From contig DFHD01000028.1 in the NCBI GenBank assembly GCA_002372545.1, positions 1 to 21,602 of the forward strand: DNA of 21,602 bases, written 5' to 3'. Each line of letters opens with the position of its first letter. Within the stretch, counting starts at the first letter, position 1. A program made the translations under genes and the position numbers. The notes under the pieces are model-generated. The model did not search any database and had not been told where the DNA came from. It saw only the letters and a program-made list of their open reading frames with translations. Origin of the DNA: Lachnospiraceae bacterium UBA3732 (GTDB lineage Bacteria; Bacillota; Clostridia; Lachnospirales; Lachnospiraceae). Positions 20,521 to 21,602 of the stretch are shown one piece after another.

Positions 20521-21602
20521 ATGGAACCTGCTTATCTGCTCCCGGTGGCGCTTCTGCCGGTTGCTGCCATGCTGTTTTATATCTACAAATCCGAGACCTT
20601 TGAAAAGGAGCCGCCAAGGATACTGGTAACACTTTTCCTTCTTGGTGCGGCAAGCGTCGTCCCGATCATCTTCGTGGAAAACGCCATCAATAAGGATATC
20701 GAACTGGATCTTTATACCGGAGCGATCAAAGACCAGTATGCGCTGGCCTTCCGCATGGCCTTCATCTGCGCCGCCATGACAGAGGAATCCTTCAAATATA
20801 TCTTCATGCTCAGCTACACCTGGCGGAAGAAGGAATTCAATTACAAATTCGACGGCATCGTGTACGCCGCCTTTACCTCCATGGGCTTTGCGGCCATCGA
20901 AAACGTGGCGTATCTTTTCCGTCTGGAGGATACCTCCGTCATCTTCCTCCGAGCTGTGACCTCTATTCCCGGACACCTGATGTTTTCCGTTTTCATGGGA
21001 TATTTCTACGGCCGCGCCCGCTACGCAAAATCCATGGGCAATTCCGGAGCCTGCTTCGGTAATCTGTGTTTGTCGCTGCTTTCCGCCATCCTCCTGCACG
21101 GCTTCTATGATTTCTGCCTGATGACCGGTGATGAGCGGTTCGTTACCGTATTTTATGTCTTTATCATCACCATGGATATCATCACTATTATCCTGGTGCA
21201 TAAGTCTGCAAAGAGGAACCAGGCAATCTTCCAGGCCATTCCGGTCTATACCGGCGTTTACCGGCCGGTAATGAATAGCGGTGCAATAGCGCTTTCTCCC
21301 GCCGGCTACGGCATGAACATGAACCGGCCGTTCAGGGTAAGTGATATGCGTCCGGTCGCCGGCCCACGCACACCCGGACAGGGTATGAACGGATCGGGCA
21401 TGAATAATCAGAGCCGCTTCGCTCCGCAGAATATGCCCGGACAGGGTATGAACGGACCGGGCATGAATAATCAGAGCCGCTTCGCTCCGCAGAATATGCC
21501 CGGACAGGGTATGAACAGACAGGGTATGAACGGACCGGGCATGAATAATCAGAGCCGCTTCGCTCCGCAGAATATGCCCGGACAGGGTATGAACAGACAG
21601 GG
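20521..21602 (+). CDS. PrsW family intramembrane metalloprotease with repeat tail (partial, runs off the window)
   Basis: Open from ATG 20521 to the window end, 360 codons without a stop. AAAGGAA lies eight bases before the ATG. Several membrane helices alternate with the PrsW motifs: TEESFKY (Glu 88, Glu 89, Lys 92), FDGIVYAAFTSMGFAAIENV (110-129, with Glu 127 and Asn 128), IPGHLMF (His 152) and LLHGFYDF (His 193). These are the expected metal-site residues of this protease/self-immunity (CPBP-related) superfamily. PrsW itself starts anti-sigma factor cleavage in Bacillus; a truncated sigma gene lies nearby, but a link is only speculation. From about residue 265 a soluble tail begins and then turns into Gly/Met/Asn/Gln repeats. 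An antisense frame over this gene is a shadow. Confidence 0.9.
   Translation, partial: MEPAYLLPVALLPVAAMLFYIYKSETFEKEPPRILVTLFLLGAASVVPIIFVENAINKDIELDLYTGAIKDQYALAFRMAFICAAMTEESFKYIFMLSYTWRKKEFNYKFDGIVYAAFTSMGFAAIENVAYLFRLEDTSVIFLRAVTSIPGHLMFSVFMGYFYGRARYAKSMGNSGACFGNLCLSLLSAILLHGFYDFCLMTGDERFVTVFYVFIITMDIITIILVHKSAKRNQAIFQAIPVYTGVYRPVMNSGAIALSPAGYGMNMNRPFRVSDMRPVAGPRTPGQGMNGSGMNNQSRFAPQNMPGQGMNGPGMNNQSRFAPQNMPGQGMNRQGMNGPGMNNQSRFAPQNMPGQGMNRQ
21370..21602 (+). repeat. In-frame 63-bp repeats in the prsW tail
   Basis: Units start at 21370, 21433, 21496 and 21574. The first two are 21 residues (pattern PGQGMNGPGMNNQSRFAPQN), the third is 26 because of an extra QGMNR-type five-residue insert, and the fourth is cut by the window end. 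DNA identity is nearly complete, so the array is recent and likely variable in copy number. Confidence 0.85.

Noticed and set aside
20464..21201. Minus-strand 245-codon frame rich in His and Asp
   Set aside because: Antisense to the PrsW family gene, whose plus-strand motifs are clear.

Overview
The window looks like a chromosomal stretch from an anaerobic Firmicute, most likely Clostridia of the Lachnospiraceae type. Supporting signs are strong AGGAGG-type ribosome binding sites, sigma-A promoters of the TTGNNN-17-TATAAT kind, a BspA-type leucine-rich-repeat/SLH surface protein, a DUF6882 protein, a PrsW-type protease and a nickel-pincer cofactor (lar) locus. Most genes are on the minus strand. 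The family assignment rests on gene content only.

Layout, left to right. (1) 30-3002: a pantothenate operon transcribed leftward from a near-consensus promoter, DUF2520 ketopantoate reductase (PanG type)-panB-panC, with a structured leader. Two related palindromic elements bracket it. (2) 3014-6444: a two-gene unit made of an intact DNase I-like EEP nuclease followed by a 793-residue helical protein with a hydrophobic segment and a PH-like C-terminus. Neither has an obvious housekeeping role, and the nuclease gene is AT-rich; this is my best candidate for an undescribed (possibly defence) system. (3) 6602-8078: an orphan 141-residue protein, an HTH protein without a convincing start, and an ArsC/Spx-like protein. 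(4) 8152-10604: an LRR/SLH surface protein, a membrane-anchored protein, a 14-bp degenerate tandem repeat and a hotdog thioesterase. (5) 10657-13945: a two-pass membrane protein with a Gln/Pro/Met-rich repeat tail cut short by an amber codon, and the dipeptidase pepD. (6) 14013-15688: tRNA-Lys(CTT), a DUF6882 protein with a small coupled gene, then a gene graveyard holding an ECF sigma N-terminal fragment and an internal peptide deformylase fragment. (7) 15702-20241: larC (domain 1 only, with a 38-histidine insert), larB and larE. A hipBA-like toxin-antitoxin pair on the opposite strand sits between larC and larB. (8) 20521-end: a plus-strand PrsW family protease with a repeat tail, running off the window.

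Functional themes. PanG, PanB and PanC cover the route from ketoisovalerate and beta-alanine to pantothenate; panD is not in view. LarB, LarE and LarC act in that order on nicotinic acid adenine dinucleotide to build the nickel-pincer nucleotide. Here LarC lacks its C-terminal LarC2 domain and no larA is visible, so the pathway is either split across the genome or decaying. AT-rich segments (5400-7700 and 16900-18460) sit in a GC-richer background and look acquired. No stretch longer than 300 bases is without a gene. The larger gaps (934-1085, 2731-3013, 6445-6601, 7028-7290, 9948-10115, 14086-14238, 16680-16999, 20242-20520) hold the regulatory or repeat features listed, except 6445-6601, where I see nothing convincing.
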